Position numbers and translations under genes: made by a program
In this document: positions 63,213-64,000 of the stretch, in pieces
How positions within the stretch are numbered: position 1 is the stretch's first letter
How the letters are laid out: the number at the start of each line of letters is the position of its first letter
Notes under the pieces: model-generated
Told to the model about the DNA's origin: nothing
Database searches by the model: none
The model's input: the letters and a program-made list of their open reading frames with translations, nothing else
Source: Cyclobacteriaceae bacterium
GTDB taxonomy: Bacteria > Bacteroidota > Bacteroidia > Cytophagales > Cyclobacteriaceae
Length of the DNA stretch: 64,000 nucleotides
Assembly: GCA_027533395.1 (NCBI GenBank)
Contig: JAPZUF010000009.1
Span: 186,001 to 250,000, forward strand
Reading direction: 5' to 3'

Positions 63213-64000
63213 TTAACGGATTAAGTGTACCCAACTTTTGATGGTTTTATTCCGCTTGGCAGGATCAACAGAATCGAATGTAACATCTGCACTGTAGTAA
63301 TATACCCCAGCTGGCAGTAAACTTTTGTTATTGTCTCTTCCATCCCAATCAATAAAAATGGTGTTCTCACTATTTACACTATTAGATGATTCATAGTCAT
63401 AAACAAGATTTCCCCACCTATTGTACACTTTGAACACCACCTTCTTTACAAAGCGAGCACACTTCTCTATGCTTACTGGTGTACAATCACCTGATAATGT
63501 CTCACCTGTTGGAACAGAACGATAGGCGCTAAATTTATCATTGCAGCCATCATTATTAGGTGTAAATACATTGGGTAATTCATAGAAAGGACAATTATCA
63601 TTACAAGTAGCTTCACTCAAAACACTTTCGTTACCTGATCTATCTATTGCCGATATCTTGTAACATTTTGCAAATGAAGTAAGTCCTGCATCAATATAAA
63701 ATGTATCTCTTGTGTACCTAATTCCATTGGGCAATACTAAGGGAAGATTATCCACCAAGCTATAAGTACCATCTGTAGAATTTGCTGTATATACTCTGTA
63801 ACCAATTATATCATCGCCACATTCATCCGGTCTGTTCCATTTGATTGTGTTACTAAATTCACTTGCTCCACAATTGGCAGGATCTGCAAAGTAAGCAGCG
63901 CAATCTTTTTGTCCTTCCAATTGTACAACCGGAGAACAAGTGGGTGGCTCTTCATCGTTAGGCTGAGCACATTGTACTTGAGAATAATTTTCTAAAGGCT
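63213..64000 (-). CDS. T9SS protein with gliding-motility-associated C-terminal domain (partial)
   Basis: The frame stays open to the window edge, so this is the C-terminal 262 residues of a longer protein. A Cys-rich linker (PPTCSPVV) is followed by an FN3-like domain (IKWNRPDECGDDIIGYRVY), then the gliding-motility C-terminal (type B T9SS) domain with LPNVFTPNNDGCNDKFSAY, VYNRWGNLVYDYE and PAGVYYYSADV. Such proteins are exported by T9SS, and some are large adhesins; function here is unknown. Confidence 0.88.
   Translation of the reverse strand, partial: PLENYSQVQCAQPNDEEPPTCSPVVQLEGQKDCAAYFADPANCGASEFSNTIKWNRPDECGDDIIGYRVYTANSTDGTYSLVDNLPLVLPNGIRYTRDTFYIDAGLTSFAKCYKISAIDRSGNESVLSEATCNDNCPFYELPNVFTPNNDGCNDKFSAYRSVPTGETLSGDCTPVSIEKCARFVKKVVFKVYNRWGNLVYDYESSNSVNSENTIFIDWDGRDNNKSLLPAGVYYYSADVTFDSVDPAKRNKTIKSWVHLIR

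Overview
The window is AT-rich bacterial chromosome from a member of the Bacteroidota. The phylum call rests on the type IX secretion (T9SS) regulator PorX, two proteins carrying T9SS C-terminal sorting domains (type A at 26222-31333, gliding-motility/type B at the right edge), phylum-typical families (DUF4835, DUF4296, DUF3822, OstA-like LptA), the LpxC-FabZ fusion, promoters of the TTTG/TTG-N17-19-TAnnTTTG type, and weak or absent Shine-Dalgarno sequences. Order and genus cannot be fixed from this sequence alone; a Cytophagales- or Chitinophagales-like bacterium is my guess. No insertion sequence, phage, CRISPR array or rRNA operon is visible.

Layout. 1-6206: the end of hisG and then hisD-hisC-hisB-hisH-hisA-hisF-hisIE, a compact, mostly overlapping histidine biosynthesis operon on the + strand. 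6300-9050: an orphan two-TM histidine kinase and an OmpA-like envelope protein, ending in a terminator shared with convergent mdh. 9171-13124: mdh and tilS on -, OstA/LptA-like on +. 13259-16593: bamD, rpoZ, coaBC and a DUF4835 gene on +, converging on the minus-strand set ald, tsaE, porX (16590-19792). 19832-25052: HD phosphohydrolase, then lpxD, lpxC-fabZ, lpxA and an ABC ATPase. 25110-31945: a surface module in which two near-duplicate lipoprotein genes flank a 1703-residue T9SS-exported multidomain protein. 32287-40099: mutS2 and a DUF4296 lipoprotein on -, a Bat-like trio (DUF58, membrane protein, VWA protein) on +, then a GH3-type enzyme coupled to a LysE exporter on -. 40144-44397: yggS, DUF423, DUF1573, Nudix, an uncharacterised membrane protein, DUF3822 and coaD. 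44394-49936: CoA-pyrophosphatase-like Nudix, TPR lipoprotein, galM and galK, then an ABC-F protein, all on -. 50191-53446: tRNA-Gln, prs, rplY, pth and a universal stress protein. 53499-64000: metG, a TPR histidine kinase, two tiny exported peptides, sppA-bioB, folK, fabD, a DCC-family protein and a gliding-motility C-terminal domain protein running off the right edge.

Functionally most of the window is housekeeping: histidine, CoA, lipid A, fatty acid, biotin and folate synthesis, translation, and outer-membrane assembly (BamD, LptA-like, Lpx enzymes). The accessory parts that deserve attention are the tandem 43- and 49-residue exported peptides at 57829-58120, which share a C-terminal G-S-A-x-x-F ending and lie divergent to a sensor kinase; the lipoprotein pair with a homogenised 3' half around the large T9SS protein; a structured non-coding element at 32055-32133; and the pilin-like/actin-like pair at 42240-43933.

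Start codons were re-chosen where the longest open frame began at a TTG or ran into a neighbour. This affects 6300, 19792, 25159, 26222, 35100, 40099, 47022, 48170, 55595 and 57971. Functional names come from motif recognition by eye; no database search was run.
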